Assembly (NCBI GenBank): GCA_963807385.1 | Contig: CAWEBQ010000002.1 | Span: 620,001 to 684,000, forward strand | Direction of reading: 5' to 3' | Source of the DNA: JBDTSW01 sp963807385 | GTDB lineage: Bacteria; Actinomycetota; Thermoleophilia; Solirubrobacterales; 70-9 | DNA: 64,000 nucleotides | Shown: positions 32,260 through 44,269 of the stretch, one piece after another | Position numbering within the stretch: the stretch's first letter is position 1 | Layout of the letters: each line of letters opens with the position of its first letter | Notes under the pieces: model-generated | Databases searched by the model: none | What the model was told of the DNA's origin: nothing | Seen by the model: the letters and a program-made list of their open reading frames with translations, nothing else | Program-made: the position numbers and the translations under genes

Positions 32260-33852
32260 CTACGCCGCCGAGGTCTCCTCGGCGGGCTCCTCGGCCTCGG
32301 GGTCGTCGCTCGAATCGCTCGGGGGGTCGTCGCTCGGGGGGTCAGACCCCTCGTCGGGGGAAGGCTCGAGCGCATCCTCGGCCTCGGGGTCCGACCCCGC
32401 CTCCTCCGGACCGGGCTCTGACCCGGCGTCGGCCGGGTCGGGCGTGTCGGGCTCGTCGGGCTCCTCTTCCTCCTCGGCCGGCTGGGCCGCCTCGAAGGCC
32501 GAGTTCGCCTTCTCTACGAGGGGGGCGACGGCGGCCTCGTCGGCGTCCGCGTTGGCAAGCGTCGCCAACTCCTCCTCGGTCAGCATCGCGACGACGCCCG
32601 ACTCGTTGGTGTCGAAGCGGGCCAGGGCCTGATGGGTCGGCAGGCCGCAGTAGCGGCTGCCGGGGAGCGAAGCATTCGGACAGCGGCGCCCCGCCGAGAG
32701 CACGGCGGCGCAGCGGCCGTCGGCTTCGTCTACGCCCTCGATCTCGATCTCATCCTCCTGGGTGGAGAAGTCGGTCTCGGACTTGATATCGACCCGCCAG
32801 CCCGTGAGCTTGGCGGCGAGGCGGGCGTTCTGACCCTCGCGCCCGATCGCCAGAGACAGCTGGTCGTCCGGGACGACGACGGTGGCCTGCTTGTCCTCGT
32901 CGTCGACCAGCACCTCGCGCACTCGGGCGGGAGAGAGGGCCTTGGCGACGAATCGTGCCGGCTCCTCGTTGAAGGGAATGATGTCGATCTTCTCGCCGCG
33001 GAGTTCGGAGACGACCATCCGCACGCGGGACCCCCGGGGACCGACGCAGGCGCCCACGGGGTCCACCCCGTCCGTGTGGGAGATGACTGCGATCTTCGAG
33101 CGGTACCCCGGCTCGCGCGCGACCCCCACGATCTCGACGAGGCCGTCGGCGATCTCCGGAACCTCCAGCTCGAAGAGCGACTTGATCAGCTCGTGGCTGC
33201 GGCGCGAGACGACGATGCTCGGGCCCTTGCCCTCCGCGGAGACGTCGGTGATAACGGCCTTGATCCGCATCCCATGGTCGTAGCGCTCGTTCCAGACCTG
33301 TTCGGATCGCGGCAGCAGCGCCTCGACGCGCTCGCGCAGCTGCACCAGCGTGTAGCGGTTGTCGGACTGCTGGATGATCCCGGTGATCAGCTCGCCGACG
33401 CGGTCCTGGTATTCGTCGTACATCATCTGCCGCTCCGCCTCGCGGATCCGCTGCAGGACGACCTGCTTTGCGGTCTGCGCGGCGATGCGTCCGAAGTCGT
33501 CGGGGGTCACGTCGCGGGTCTTGATCTGATCCTCGTAGGGGGCGAGGACCTCCGGATCGAGCTCGGGATCCTCGGGCTCGCGGAGCTCTCCCGTCTCGGG
33601 ATCGATCTCCTGCTCGGCCTCCTCCGCGACCTGCTCGAGCAGCTTCTCCTCGAGCTCGGCGGGCAGGATCAACTCGAACACGCGGAAGTCGGCGGTCTCG
33701 CGGTCGAGGTCCACGCGGGCGTACTTCGCGGCGCCCGGGGTCTTCTTGTAGGCAGACAGAAGCGCGTCCTCGAGAGCCACCATCAGGGTCTCGGCGTCGA
33801 TCCCCTTCTCCTGCTCGAGGCCCCTGATCGCTTCGACGATCTCGCGGCTCAC
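32260..33852 (-). CDS. nusA: transcription factor NusA with extra C-terminal Cys/His motif
   Basis: A 530-residue elongation/termination factor. The N-terminal RNA-polymerase-binding domain is about residues 1-180, S1 about 143-215, and KH1 (GACVGPRGSRVRMVVSELRGEKIDII, about 267-292). KH2 contains LSLAIGREGQNARLAAKLTGWRVDIKS (about 332-358). After KH2 comes an unusual motif with C381, C391, C402 and H407 in GRRCPNASLPGSRYCG. An acidic Pro/Ser tail of about 90 residues follows. The motif looks like a small zinc-binding knuckle. GTG 33852 overlaps the rimP stop. Confidence 0.95.
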   Translation of the reverse strand: MSREIVEAIRGLEQEKGIDAETLMVALEDALLSAYKKTPGAAKYARVDLDRETADFRVFELILPAELEEKLLEQVAEEAEQEIDPETGELREPEDPELDPEVLAPYEDQIKTRDVTPDDFGRIAAQTAKQVVLQRIREAERQMMYDEYQDRVGELITGIIQQSDNRYTLVQLRERVEALLPRSEQVWNERYDHGMRIKAVITDVSAEGKGPSIVVSRRSHELIKSLFELEVPEIADGLVEIVGVAREPGYRSKIAVISHTDGVDPVGACVGPRGSRVRMVVSELRGEKIDIIPFNEEPARFVAKALSPARVREVLVDDEDKQATVVVPDDQLSLAIGREGQNARLAAKLTGWRVDIKSETDFSTQEDEIEIEGVDEADGRCAAVLSAGRRCPNASLPGSRYCGLPTHQALARFDTNESGVVAMLTEEELATLANADADEAAVAPLVEKANSAFEAAQPAEEEEEPDEPDTPDPADAGSEPGPEEAGSDPEAEDALEPSPDEGSDPPSDDPPSDSSDDPEAEEPAEETSAA

Positions 33853-34292
33853 GCTCCACCTCCTGAAAGCTCGGGCACGAGGTTGGAACGTCGGATCCGG
33901 GCGAGCGGGATCTCTACGGTGCCTCGCTCGGCCTCGAGCGAGACTCGCTCGTCACCGGCGGAGGCGATCGTCCCGGTGAAGTTCCGCTGGCCCTCGATCG
34001 CGTCGGTGGTGCGCACGCGCACCCGACGGCCCAGAAACTGCTGGAAATGCTCGGGTTTCGTCAGCGGCCGGTCGGTGCCGGGCGACGAGACCTCAAGCGT
34101 GAATCGCTCGGTCAGGTCGCGCAGCTCCTCGGTCACCCGCTCGCAGAGCGAGAGGTCCACCCCATCGGGATGATCCACATAGACGCGAACCGACTCGGCG
34201 GCGGGATGCTCGACGGCGATCAACTCGATCGCCGGATCAAGATCACGCAGGCGTCCTTCGATCGTCGTCTCTATCTCAGCGGCTTCGTTCAC
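33849..34292 (-). CDS. rimP: ribosome maturation factor RimP
   Basis: A 147-residue factor for 30S maturation, first gene of the nusA-infB operon. Recognisable blocks are ELIAVEHPAAESVRVYVDHPDGVDLSLCERVTEEL, LEVSSPGTDRPLTKPEHFQQFLGRRVRV and FTGTIASAGDERVSLE. GTG 34292 (VNEAAEIETTIEG) is chosen because CGAGGAACC lies upstream and earlier in-frame sequence runs back into the terminator. Confidence 0.93.
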   Translation of the reverse strand: MNEAAEIETTIEGRLRDLDPAIELIAVEHPAAESVRVYVDHPDGVDLSLCERVTEELRDLTERFTLEVSSPGTDRPLTKPEHFQQFLGRRVRVRTTDAIEGQRNFTGTIASAGDERVSLEAERGTVEIPLARIRRSNLVPELSGGGA

Positions 34293-34340
34293 GGTTCCTC
34301 GTGCGGTTGTTTTCTCTCGACTCCCCCCGCATTCGAGCCC

Positions 34341-34368
34341 AAAAAAAAGGTGGGCCCGGGCCCACCTC
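34341..34368 (-). terminator. intrinsic terminator of the mihF-coaBC-dtd operon
   Basis: A perfect 20-base palindrome AGGTGGGCCCGGGCCCACCT (34367-34348) runs directly into eight T on the minus strand. It stands 73 bases after the dtd stop and before rimP, separating the two operons. Confidence 0.9.
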
Positions 34369-34440
34369 GTCAACAGGGTTCGGGTGCGAAAAGAGGTGGC
34401 GTGAGTATAGCCACGGGCCCCTGCCTGAAAGCAGCGCAGC

Positions 34441-34857
34441 TCAGCTCTCCAGCAGCAAGGTGACCGGCCCGTCGTTGACGAGCGCGACCCCCATGCATGC
34501 GCCGAAGGCGCCCCGCCTCGCGCCGGCGCGCTCGCAGAAGCGCTCGTACAGCGGCTCGGCCTGCGCGGGCCCCGCCGCCGCCATGTAGCTGGGCCGGTTG
34601 CCCTTGCGGGCGTCCCCGTAGAGCGTGAACTGGCTCACGCACAGGATCTCGCGCTCGCCGAGCGGCTCGTTCATCCGCCCCTCGGCGTCGTCGAAGATCC
34701 GCACCTTTCGCACCTTGTTGGCGAGCCGGTCGGCGGTCTCCGCCGTGTCATCGTGGGTGATCCCCAGCAGGACCAGCATCCCTGGTCCGATCTGCGCTAC
34801 CCGCTCGCCCTCGACGTCGACCGCCGCCTGGCTTACCCGTTGGATGAGGGCTCGCAC
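34441..34857 (-). CDS. dtd: D-aminoacyl-tRNA deacylase
   Basis: DTD removes D-amino acids (and glycine from tRNA-Ala) from tRNA. The 138-residue protein is of normal length. It has the N-terminal MRALIQRVSQAAVDVEGERV, the SQFTLYGDARKGNRPSY active-site motif, and the Gly-cisPro motif in NDGPVTLLLE. The GTG start (34857) directly abuts the TAG of the TPR gene, indicating coupling. Confidence 0.95.
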   Translation of the reverse strand: MRALIQRVSQAAVDVEGERVAQIGPGMLVLLGITHDDTAETADRLANKVRKVRIFDDAEGRMNEPLGEREILCVSQFTLYGDARKGNRPSYMAAAGPAQAEPLYERFCERAGARRGAFGACMGVALVNDGPVTLLLES

Positions 34858-35232
34858 CTACGAGGCGGCGCGCAAACGGTCGCGGTAGAGGCGGTAGTCG
34901 TAGCGGTCCGGGCGCAGGTTCGAGGCGAGCGCCAGGTGATGGCGCGCCCGGTCTCGCTGCCCACACTTCGTGAGGGCGCGGCCGAGGCAGAAGTGCGCGT
35001 AGTCGTCCACAGGGTGCGACTCGAGCACGGCCTCGAACTCGGCGGCGGCCTTGTCGTAGCGGCTGGCGCGGAAGTAGGCGCGCCCCAGTGCCTCCCTGAT
35101 CGAGCTCTTCTCCGGCGCGATCCGGGCCGCCTTCGACAGCGGGACGGTGGCCTGGGCGAAGTCTCCGGACTCGAGCAGCGCCATCCCTCGCCTGTACAGC
35201 GAGTAGAGGTCGGCGGACTCGGCTTCAGGCAC
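34858..35232 (-). CDS. tetratricopeptide-repeat protein
   Basis: A 124-residue protein made of about three TPR units: SLYRRGMALLESGDFAQATVPLSKAARIAPEK, SSIREALGRAYFRASRYDKAAAEFEAVLESHPVD and YAHFCLGRALTKCGQRDRARHHLALASNLRP. It is a protein-interaction scaffold with no known partner. GTG 35232 overlaps the coaBC stop by 8 bases, and dtd follows without a gap. It may therefore act near CoA or translation quality control, but context alone cannot tell. Confidence 0.8.
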   Translation of the reverse strand: MPEAESADLYSLYRRGMALLESGDFAQATVPLSKAARIAPEKSSIREALGRAYFRASRYDKAAAEFEAVLESHPVDDYAHFCLGRALTKCGQRDRARHHLALASNLRPDRYDYRLYRDRLRAAS

Positions 35233-36478
35233 GCTTTGAGTGTATGCCCGTGCGCAAGGCCTCCACGCGATCGAGGATCGCGTCTGCGACCTCGGCCTTG
35301 GACGCGAGCGGTACCGAGTACTCAGCATCCGCCTCGACGATCGTCACCTCGTTCTCGGCCGAGTCAAACCCGATCTCCTCCCGCGAGACATCGTTGAAGA
35401 CGATCGCGTCTAGACCCTTGCGGGTGAGCTTCTCCCGCGCGCGTGTGATCGCCTCAGCGCCGTGCTCGGCGGCGAACCCCACGAGGGTCTGACCATCGGT
35501 GCGTCGTGAGGCGAGGCCCGCGAGAACGTCCTCGGTCGCGCTGAGTCGCAGCTCGAGGCCGTCGCCTTCGGAACGGGCGAGCTTTCCCTCACTCGCCTGC
35601 TCCGGCGCAAAGTCGGCGACGGCGGCGGCCATCAGCAGAACCTGGCTGCCGGCGAACTCGGCCCCCACCGCGTCGGCGAGCTCGGCGGTCGTCTCCACGT
35701 CGATGCGTCGCACGCCGCGGGGCTCCGGCAGCGACACGTTCGCCGCGACGACCGTGACGTCCGCGCCCCGCGCCCGGGCGCGCTCGGCGAGCGCCAGGCC
35801 CATGCGGCCGGACGAGCGGTTGCCGATGAAGCGAACCGGATCGATCGGCTCGCGGGTGCCGCCGGCCGTGATCAGCACGTTCAGCCCGTCCCAGGGCCCT
35901 GAGGGCGATGGGAGGGCGCGCTCGATCTCCTCCATCAGCCGCTCGGGCGCGGGTAGTCTGCCCGCCCCCCACTCGCCGCGAGAGGCAAGCGGGCCCGTGT
36001 CCGGCTCGATCACGCTGATGCCCCGCTCGCGCAGCGTCGCGATGTTGGCCTGCGTGGCCGCGTCCGTGTACATGCGGTCGTTCATCGCGGGGGCGACGAT
36101 CCGCGGGGCCGTGCAGGCCAGAAAGGAGGTGGTCAGCATCGAGTCGGCTGCGCCCGACGCTAGCTTCGCGATCGTGTTCGCCGACGCCGGAGCGACCAGG
36201 AAGACATCGGCGTTCGCCGCCACCTCGAGGTGGCCGATCGGGTCGTGCTCGGGTGCAGCATCCCCGGGGTAGGTGCCGCGCGTCGGGTCGCGCTCGAACT
36301 CGTCGGTGAGTACGGGGGCGCCGACGATCCCCTCGAACGAGGCGGCGCCCACAAAACGGTGCGCGGTCGGCGTCATCACGACGCGCACACCGTGGCCGGA
36401 CTTCGTCGCGAGCCGCGCGAGCTCGAGGGCCCTGTAGGCGGCGATGCCGCCGCTCACGCCGAGGAGGATCCTGGCCAT
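35225..36478 (-). CDS. coaBC: phosphopantothenoylcysteine decarboxylase / phosphopantothenate-cysteine ligase
   Basis: A bifunctional CoA-biosynthesis enzyme of 417 residues. The N-terminal flavoprotein CoaC domain has LLGVSGGIAAYRALELAR, the active His region in GHLEVAANADVFLVAPASANTIAKLASG, and PAMNDRMY. The C-terminal CoaB ligase domain has LITAGGTREPIDPVRFIGNRSSGRMG, AAVADFAPEQASEGKL and FAAEHG. It follows rpoZ by 94 bases, matching the common gmk-rpoZ-coaBC order. Confidence 0.96.
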   Translation of the reverse strand: MARILLGVSGGIAAYRALELARLATKSGHGVRVVMTPTAHRFVGAASFEGIVGAPVLTDEFERDPTRGTYPGDAAPEHDPIGHLEVAANADVFLVAPASANTIAKLASGAADSMLTTSFLACTAPRIVAPAMNDRMYTDAATQANIATLRERGISVIEPDTGPLASRGEWGAGRLPAPERLMEEIERALPSPSGPWDGLNVLITAGGTREPIDPVRFIGNRSSGRMGLALAERARARGADVTVVAANVSLPEPRGVRRIDVETTAELADAVGAEFAGSQVLLMAAAVADFAPEQASEGKLARSEGDGLELRLSATEDVLAGLASRRTDGQTLVGFAAEHGAEAITRAREKLTRKGLDAIVFNDVSREEIGFDSAENEVTIVEADAEYSVPLASKAEVADAILDRVEALRTGIHSKRA

Positions 36479-36572
36479 GTCTCAGATGCTACGCCTGAGC
36501 GGACGAACGAACGGCCGATTGCGTTGCAGGCGCGTACGGGGGTGCTGGCGTGGAAACTCGGAGGCCGAGGCG

Positions 36573-36806
36573 CTACGCGCGGTACTCGTACTTGATCTTC
36601 GACTGCGCCAGCTCTTCGAGGGCGATCGTGAGGTAATTGCCCGTCGCGCTCTCCACCATCGGGGGCGTGTACTCCTCGTAGGAGCCCTCGCCCAGCGCCC
36701 GGTAGTAGCTGTTCAACTGGCGGGCGCGCTTGGCGGCGACCACGACCGCGGCATAGTGCGAGCCTTCGGTCTGGTCCATGAGCTTGTCAACGCGTGGCTT
36801 GATCAT
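36573..36806 (-). CDS. rpoZ: RNA polymerase omega subunit
   Basis: A 77-residue omega subunit: MIKPRVDKLMDQTEGSHYAAVVVAAKRARQLNSYYRALGEG, with the TIALEELAQSKIKYEY C-terminal helix typical of actinobacterial omega. It stabilises beta-prime in the polymerase core. It lies 37 bases after gmk, the conserved gmk-rpoZ pair. Confidence 0.93.
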   Translation of the reverse strand: MIKPRVDKLMDQTEGSHYAAVVVAAKRARQLNSYYRALGEGSYEEYTPPMVESATGNYLTIALEELAQSKIKYEYRA

Positions 36807-36843
36807 CGGCGCGGCATTGTAGTGGGCGCTGCGAGAGACGGAC

Positions 36844-37401
36844 TCAGCCGAGCTCCTCGCGAACGATGCGCGCCAGCTCCTCCGCGGCCACCTCGATCCG
36901 TTCATTGACGACAACGTGCTTGAACTCCTGCTGGGCCTCCAGCTCCTGCTTGGCGGTCTCCAGCCGCCGCTCGATCGCCTCCGCGGAGTCGGTCCCCCGG
37001 CCGGCCAGCCGCTCGCGCAGGGCCGCGGGATCGGGCGGTGCGATGAAGATGAGGACCGCCTCGTCCGGCAGCGCGGCGCGGACCTGGCGCGCGCCCTGAA
37101 CCTCGATCTCCAGCACCAGGGACACCCCGCCGCCAAGGCAGCGCTCGACCTCGGAGCGCAGGGTGCCGTAGCGATTACCCGAGAAGGTGGCGTGCTCCAG
37201 GAACTCGCCGGCCTCCGCCCGCCCGGCGAAATCCTCCGGGGATAGGAAGTGGTACTCGCGGCCATCCTGCTCCCCCTCCCGCGGTTCGCGGGTGGTCGCC
37301 GAGGTCGAGAGCTCGAGGTCTTCCATCCGCTCGAGCAGCCCGGAGATCAACGTCCCCTTCCCGACCCCGGAGGGCCCGGTGATCACGAACACCTTCGCCA
37401 T
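36844..37401 (-). CDS. gmk: guanylate kinase
   Basis: It phosphorylates GMP to GDP. From ATG 37401 the protein is about 185 residues: P-loop FVITGPSGVGKGTLI, GMP-binding TSATTREPREGEQDGREYHFLS and GEFLEHATFSGNRYGTLRSEV, and EIEVQGARQVRAALPDEAVLIFI. A second ATG four codons upstream is possible. It is the second gene of the mihF operon. Confidence 0.96.
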   Translation of the reverse strand: MAKVFVITGPSGVGKGTLISGLLERMEDLELSTSATTREPREGEQDGREYHFLSPEDFAGRAEAGEFLEHATFSGNRYGTLRSEVERCLGGGVSLVLEIEVQGARQVRAALPDEAVLIFIAPPDPAALRERLAGRGTDSAEAIERRLETAKQELEAQQEFKHVVVNERIEVAAEELARIVREELG

Positions 37402-37458
37402 GTCGCAGGCCATCCTGCCCTACGGAGAGGCCGGAACGGCGCGATTCGCCCCCGGCAG

Positions 37459-37791
37459 CTAGCGGCGCAGCATGTGCACCAGCTCGGCTCGCTGGCGCTC
37501 GGAGAGGCCGCCGATGGTCTTCGACGGCGAGATGCGGCACTGGGAGAGGATCTTGTTCGCCTTGACCCGGCCGTACTTCGGGACGGCGAGGATCATGTCA
37601 AACGCCTTCGCGGACATCACGTACTCCGGAGGGTCGAGGAGGAGCTTCTCGATCTTCACCTTCCCGGCCTTCAGATCCCGCTTGAGCTGGGCCCGCGCGG
37701 TACGGATCTCGTTCGCCTTGTTGAGGGCCTTCATCCTCTGAGAGCTAGTCCTTTCGGGGACGGCGGCAGAGGTGTCGACGAGAGGGACCAT
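37459..37791 (-). CDS. mihF: integration host factor, actinobacterial type (mIHF)
   Basis: A small basic nucleoid protein of 110 residues. KALNKANEIRTARAQLKRDLKAGK forms the N-terminal helix. The helix-two-turn-helix region VPKYGRVKANKILSQCRISPSKTIGGLSERQRAELVHML matches actinobacterial mIHF, which compacts DNA and supports phage integration. It precedes gmk as in mycobacteria and streptomycetes. ATG 37791 fits the family length. A consensus promoter lies 12 bases before it. Confidence 0.93.
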   Translation of the reverse strand: MVPLVDTSAAVPERTSSQRMKALNKANEIRTARAQLKRDLKAGKVKIEKLLLDPPEYVMSAKAFDMILAVPKYGRVKANKILSQCRISPSKTIGGLSERQRAELVHMLRR

Positions 37792-37803
37792 CGGGCGGCG
37801 GCG

Positions 37804-37831
37804 ATTATACGTGCGGCTGGGCGACGCGCAA
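37804..37831 (-). promoter_or_regulatory. strong promoter of the mihF-gmk-rpoZ-coaBC operon
   Basis: A perfect TATAAT (37809-37804) with TTGCGC (37831-37826) 16 bases upstream. The -10 is 12 bases before the mihF ATG, so the leader is only about 5-6 nt. It is the only exact TATAAT promoter I noted in the window. Confidence 0.7.
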
Positions 37832-37857
37832 GCCAGAACAGGCCGAATTCGACGAAT

Positions 37858-38790
37858 TCAATTCGACCTCAGGTCGAGGTTGAGGGCACGGCCCATCGAA
37901 CTGGTGTTCGGCTGACGGGAACCCTCGAGCTCCCGGCGGACCCGCTCGCCCGCCGCCGGATCGCGGAAGGAAGCCGTTCCGACGGCGATCGCGGCCGCAC
38001 CTGCGGCCAGGAACTCGGCTGCGTGGGGGCCCGTTTCGATACCGCCCATCCCGATCACCGGGATTGAGATGGCGGCGGCGACCCGGCGCACCTGATCGAG
38101 CGCCACCGGTCGCACCGCGGGCCCCGACAGGCCGCCGCTGCCGGCGCCGAGCCACGCCTCGGTTCCCCCGGGCGCGATCGCCGTGGCCTTGAGCGTGTTG
38201 ATCAGCGATACCGCGTCGGCGCCGCCGTCCTCGGCGGCCCTCGCGACGGCGGCAGGGGCGGCGGTGTTGGGCGTGAGCTTCACGATCAGCGGCTTGTCCG
38301 TGAGGGGACGCAGCGCCTCGAGCAAGCCGAAGGTCTCGGTGGGCTGCTCGCCGACGATCAGCCCGGACTTGACGTTGGGGCACGAGACGTTCAGTTCGAT
38401 GGCCGCCACCTCCTCGCGCGAGCCGACCCCGCTGACCAGCACCGCGAACTCATCCAGGCTCGTCCCCATCACCGAGACGATCAGCGGGACCGGGAGCTCG
38501 GCGAGCTCCGGCAGGTCCGAGGCGAGGAATCCGTGCAGCCCCTTGTTGGGCAGGCCAATCGAGTTGATCATCCCGCTGGGGGTCTCATATAGGCGGGGCG
38601 GCGGGTTGCCCGCCCGGGGCTGCGGGGTGATCGTCTTCGAGACGAAGGCCGAGAACGGGAACCTCTCGAGCAGCTCGTCGCCGAACGCGCGGCGAGCGGC
38701 GATCGCATCGAACGTCCCGCTCCCGTTCAGGACGGGGTGCGCGAGCGGGATCCCGCAGAGCTCCATCGCAAGAGGGCCGGCAACGGTCAT
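37858..38790 (-). CDS. pyrD: dihydroorotate dehydrogenase class 1B, catalytic subunit
   Basis: It oxidises dihydroorotate to orotate, passing electrons to the PyrK subunit. The 310-residue TIM barrel has VLNGSGTFDA, SKTITPQPRAGNPPPRL, NSIGLPNKG, and active-site Cys in ELNVSCPNVKSG (class 1B; class 2 has Ser). IPVIGMGGIETG binds the FMN phosphate. It is the last gene of the pyr operon. Its ATGA overlaps the pyrK stop. Confidence 0.95.
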   Translation of the reverse strand: MTVAGPLAMELCGIPLAHPVLNGSGTFDAIAARRAFGDELLERFPFSAFVSKTITPQPRAGNPPPRLYETPSGMINSIGLPNKGLHGFLASDLPELAELPVPLIVSVMGTSLDEFAVLVSGVGSREEVAAIELNVSCPNVKSGLIVGEQPTETFGLLEALRPLTDKPLIVKLTPNTAAPAAVARAAEDGGADAVSLINTLKATAIAPGGTEAWLGAGSGGLSGPAVRPVALDQVRRVAAAISIPVIGMGGIETGPHAAEFLAAGAAAIAVGTASFRDPAAGERVRRELEGSRQPNTSSMGRALNLDLRSN

Positions 38791-39637
38791 CGGTGTCCGG
38801 CCCCGGCGACCAGCGCCGTCTCGAGCTCGTCAGCGCGCACCACGGGGCCATCGACGCAGAGGCGCATGTAGCCGCCCGCCGCGAGCGGCACCGCGCAGCC
38901 GAAGCAGGCCCCGTATCCGCAGGCCATGGGCGCCTCCATCGCGAGCTCCGCCGCAACGCCGTGCTTGGCGCAGAGCCCGCGCACCGCCTCCAGCATCGCC
39001 GGCGGGCCGCAGGCGTACACCACGGCGGAGCCGGCCTCGTCGCCGGCCAGCATCACCGCGAGCAGGTCGGTGACGTAGCCGCGGTGCCCGGCGTGACCAT
39101 CCTCGCTGGCCAGCCGCGTCTCCTCGCAGCCGAAGAGCTCCTCCACTCCTCCCGAGTGCTCGCGGTCGCGGAAGCCCAGCAGCGCGCGCTGGGGGACGCC
39201 CGCCCTCGCCAGGCGCCGTCGGAGGATGGCAAGCGGGGCGATCCCGATCCCGCCGCCCACGAGGATCGCCCCGGCTGCGTCCCCGGAGATCTCCCGGGCG
39301 GCCGAGAACGGGCGCCCAAGCGGCCCGGTCAGCTCCAGCGCGTCGCCCTCCTCGAGCGCTGCGAGCCGCGAGGTGCCCGGCCCCACGGCCTCGACCAGAA
39401 AGTCGAGCCGGACGCCGTCGCGAGCCGGCTCGGCGGCGGCGACCGAGAAGGCCCGGGGCAGGAACGGGCGCCCCTCCTCCCCACCCCAGCGATCGCCCAT
39501 CGAGAGCATGTAGAACTGCCCCGGTGCGGGCTCGAGCCCGCTCGCGTCAACGACGCTGAAGATCCGGTACCCACCGGTGCCGCGGTTTGCCACCACCGGT
39601 GCGGAGCGCCGCCGCGGCGGCGCCGGCATACGTTCCA

Positions 39638-39638
<1 letters not shown>
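38787..39638 (-). CDS. pyrK: dihydroorotate dehydrogenase electron-transfer subunit
   Basis: PyrK carries FAD and a [2Fe-2S] cluster and links PyrD to NAD+. The 283-residue protein has the FAD-binding LPRAFSVAAAE, NAD-binding GAILVGGGIGIAPLAILRR, and the cluster ligands in CGYGACFGCAVPLAAGG...RLCVDGP. The ATG (39638) shares its A with the carB TGA stop, so translation is coupled. PyrK next to PyrD confirms the class 1B type. Confidence 0.94.
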
Positions 39639-42734
<3,096 letters not shown>

Positions 42735-42742
<8 letters not shown>

Positions 42743-43160
42743 CCAGGGCCACCGCAGCCTCGCGGGCATCTGCATGGGACCGATAGCTGACGCCGCGCTT
42801 GAAAAGGCCACCCTCGAGCTCGTAGATCTGCCCCACCTCGGTGACCACCGGAACGTCGCTCGCCGGGCCTTGGGCCTCGAACCGGGCCAAGACCAGGATG
42901 GCGCGCAGACCAACGGGCTCGTACCGCCGCTCGACCCAGCGATGTTGCGCCAGGGTGTCAAGGAACTCGCGGAACCAGTCCACCACCTGCTCTCGGCCCC
43001 GGATGGCCCCGCCGGAGAGCGCAGACGAGATCGCCGATGTGAACTCGAAGTCCGGGGTGGCGGTTTGCGCCAGCATCGCTGCAAACTCGTCGATGTCCCC
43101 CCGTTCGAGAACGTCGAACGCCCGATCCATAGCGGCCATCGCCTCGTCGAGCTCGCTCAC
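42735..43160 (-). CDS. SnoaL/NTF2-like domain protein embedded between carA and carB
   Basis: A 141-residue alpha+beta barrel protein: EAMAAMDRAFDVLERGDIDEFAAMLA, DFEFTSAISSALSGGAIRGREQVVDWFREFLDTLAQHRW, VGLRAILVLARFEAQG and EVGQIYELEGGLFKRGVSYRSHADAREAAVAL. This is the SnoaL-like/NTF2 pattern often used for small-molecule binding or isomerisation. Its GTGA start overlaps the carA stop and its stop overlaps the carB TTG start. It must therefore be made with both CarA and CarB. No role in pyrimidine synthesis is known. Confidence 0.8.
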
Positions 43161-44269
43161 GCCGCCAACTCCAGGAACTCGTCGAAGAGGTGCCGAGCGT
43201 CGTGAGGGCCCGGGCCGGCCTCCGGGTGGTACTGGACGGTGCGCCCCGGCACCTCCTTCAGCTCGAGGCCCTCGACCGTTCGGTCGTAGAGGTTGAGGTG
43301 CGAGAGCTCGGCGGCGCCGAAGTCGGTCTCCCAGCGGACCGGCTCGTCGCCCTCGATGCGCGACTCGCCCCCCGGGCCCTCCACAGCGAAGCCGTGGTTC
43401 TGCGAGGTGATCTCGATCCGGCCGGTCGCCAGCTCCTTCACCGGGTGGTTGGCCCCTCGGTGCCCGAAGGGGAGCTTGAAGGTCTCGAGGCCCACGGCAC
43501 GACACAGCAGCTGGTGTCCGAGGCAGATGCCGATGATGGGCGTCTTGCCGACGATCTGGCGAACGGTCTCGACCACGTAGCCGAGGGCGGCCGGGTCGCC
43601 GGGGCCGTTGGCGAGGAAGACGAGGTCGGGATCGTGGGCGAGGACGTCGGTGGCGGACGTGTCGCAGGGCAGGAGCGTCAGCCGCGCCTCGCGCTCGCGG
43701 AATTGGCGCAGGATCGAGAGCTTGATCCCGGTGTCGATCGCGACCACGTGCGGGCCGGAGCCGTCGAACGTGACCGGCTCGGCCGGCGTCACCGTTCGCG
43801 CGAAGTCGGCGCCCTCCATCGAGGGCTCAGCCCCGACCCGCGCGCGCGCCTCCCCCTCGTCGGTCGAGGCGGCGAAGATCCCGCCCCGCATCGCCCCGCG
43901 GTCGCGGATCCGGCGCACCAGCTCGCGCGTGTCGAGGCCGCTCAGGGCCGGCACGCCGCAGTCGCCGAGCCAGTCCAACCAGCCGCCCTCGGCGTCGGCG
44001 GCGTCCTCGCCGTTCTTGCCCTCGCGCATGATCACAGCGCGGGCGTGAATGCGGTCGGACTCCATCGCGTCGGCCCCTACCCCGTAGTTGCCGATCAGCG
44101 GGTAGGTGAAGGTGATGATCTGGCCCGCGTATGACGGGTCGGTCACGGCCTCCTGGTAGCCGGTCATCGAGGTGTTGAAGACCACCTCCCCGGTCGTCTC
44201 GACGTCGGTGGCGCCGAGTAGATCGCCGTCGAGGCGAGTGCCGTCCTCCAGGAGCAGGAATCCGCTCAC
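43157..44269 (-). CDS. carA: carbamoyl-phosphate synthase small subunit
   Basis: The glutaminase subunit feeding ammonia to CarB. The 370-residue protein has N-terminal FLLLEDGTRLDGDLLGA and GEVVFNTSMTGYQEAVTDPSY. The class-I amidotransferase domain has nucleophile Cys in GICLGHQLLCRAVG and the His-Glu pair in TVQYHPEAGPGPHDA. GTG 44269 overlaps the isochorismatase stop by 4 bases. Confidence 0.96.
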   Translation of the reverse strand: MSGFLLLEDGTRLDGDLLGATDVETTGEVVFNTSMTGYQEAVTDPSYAGQIITFTYPLIGNYGVGADAMESDRIHARAVIMREGKNGEDAADAEGGWLDWLGDCGVPALSGLDTRELVRRIRDRGAMRGGIFAASTDEGEARARVGAEPSMEGADFARTVTPAEPVTFDGSGPHVVAIDTGIKLSILRQFREREARLTLLPCDTSATDVLAHDPDLVFLANGPGDPAALGYVVETVRQIVGKTPIIGICLGHQLLCRAVGLETFKLPFGHRGANHPVKELATGRIEITSQNHGFAVEGPGGESRIEGDEPVRWETDFGAAELSHLNLYDRTVEGLELKEVPGRTVQYHPEAGPGPHDARHLFDEFLELAA

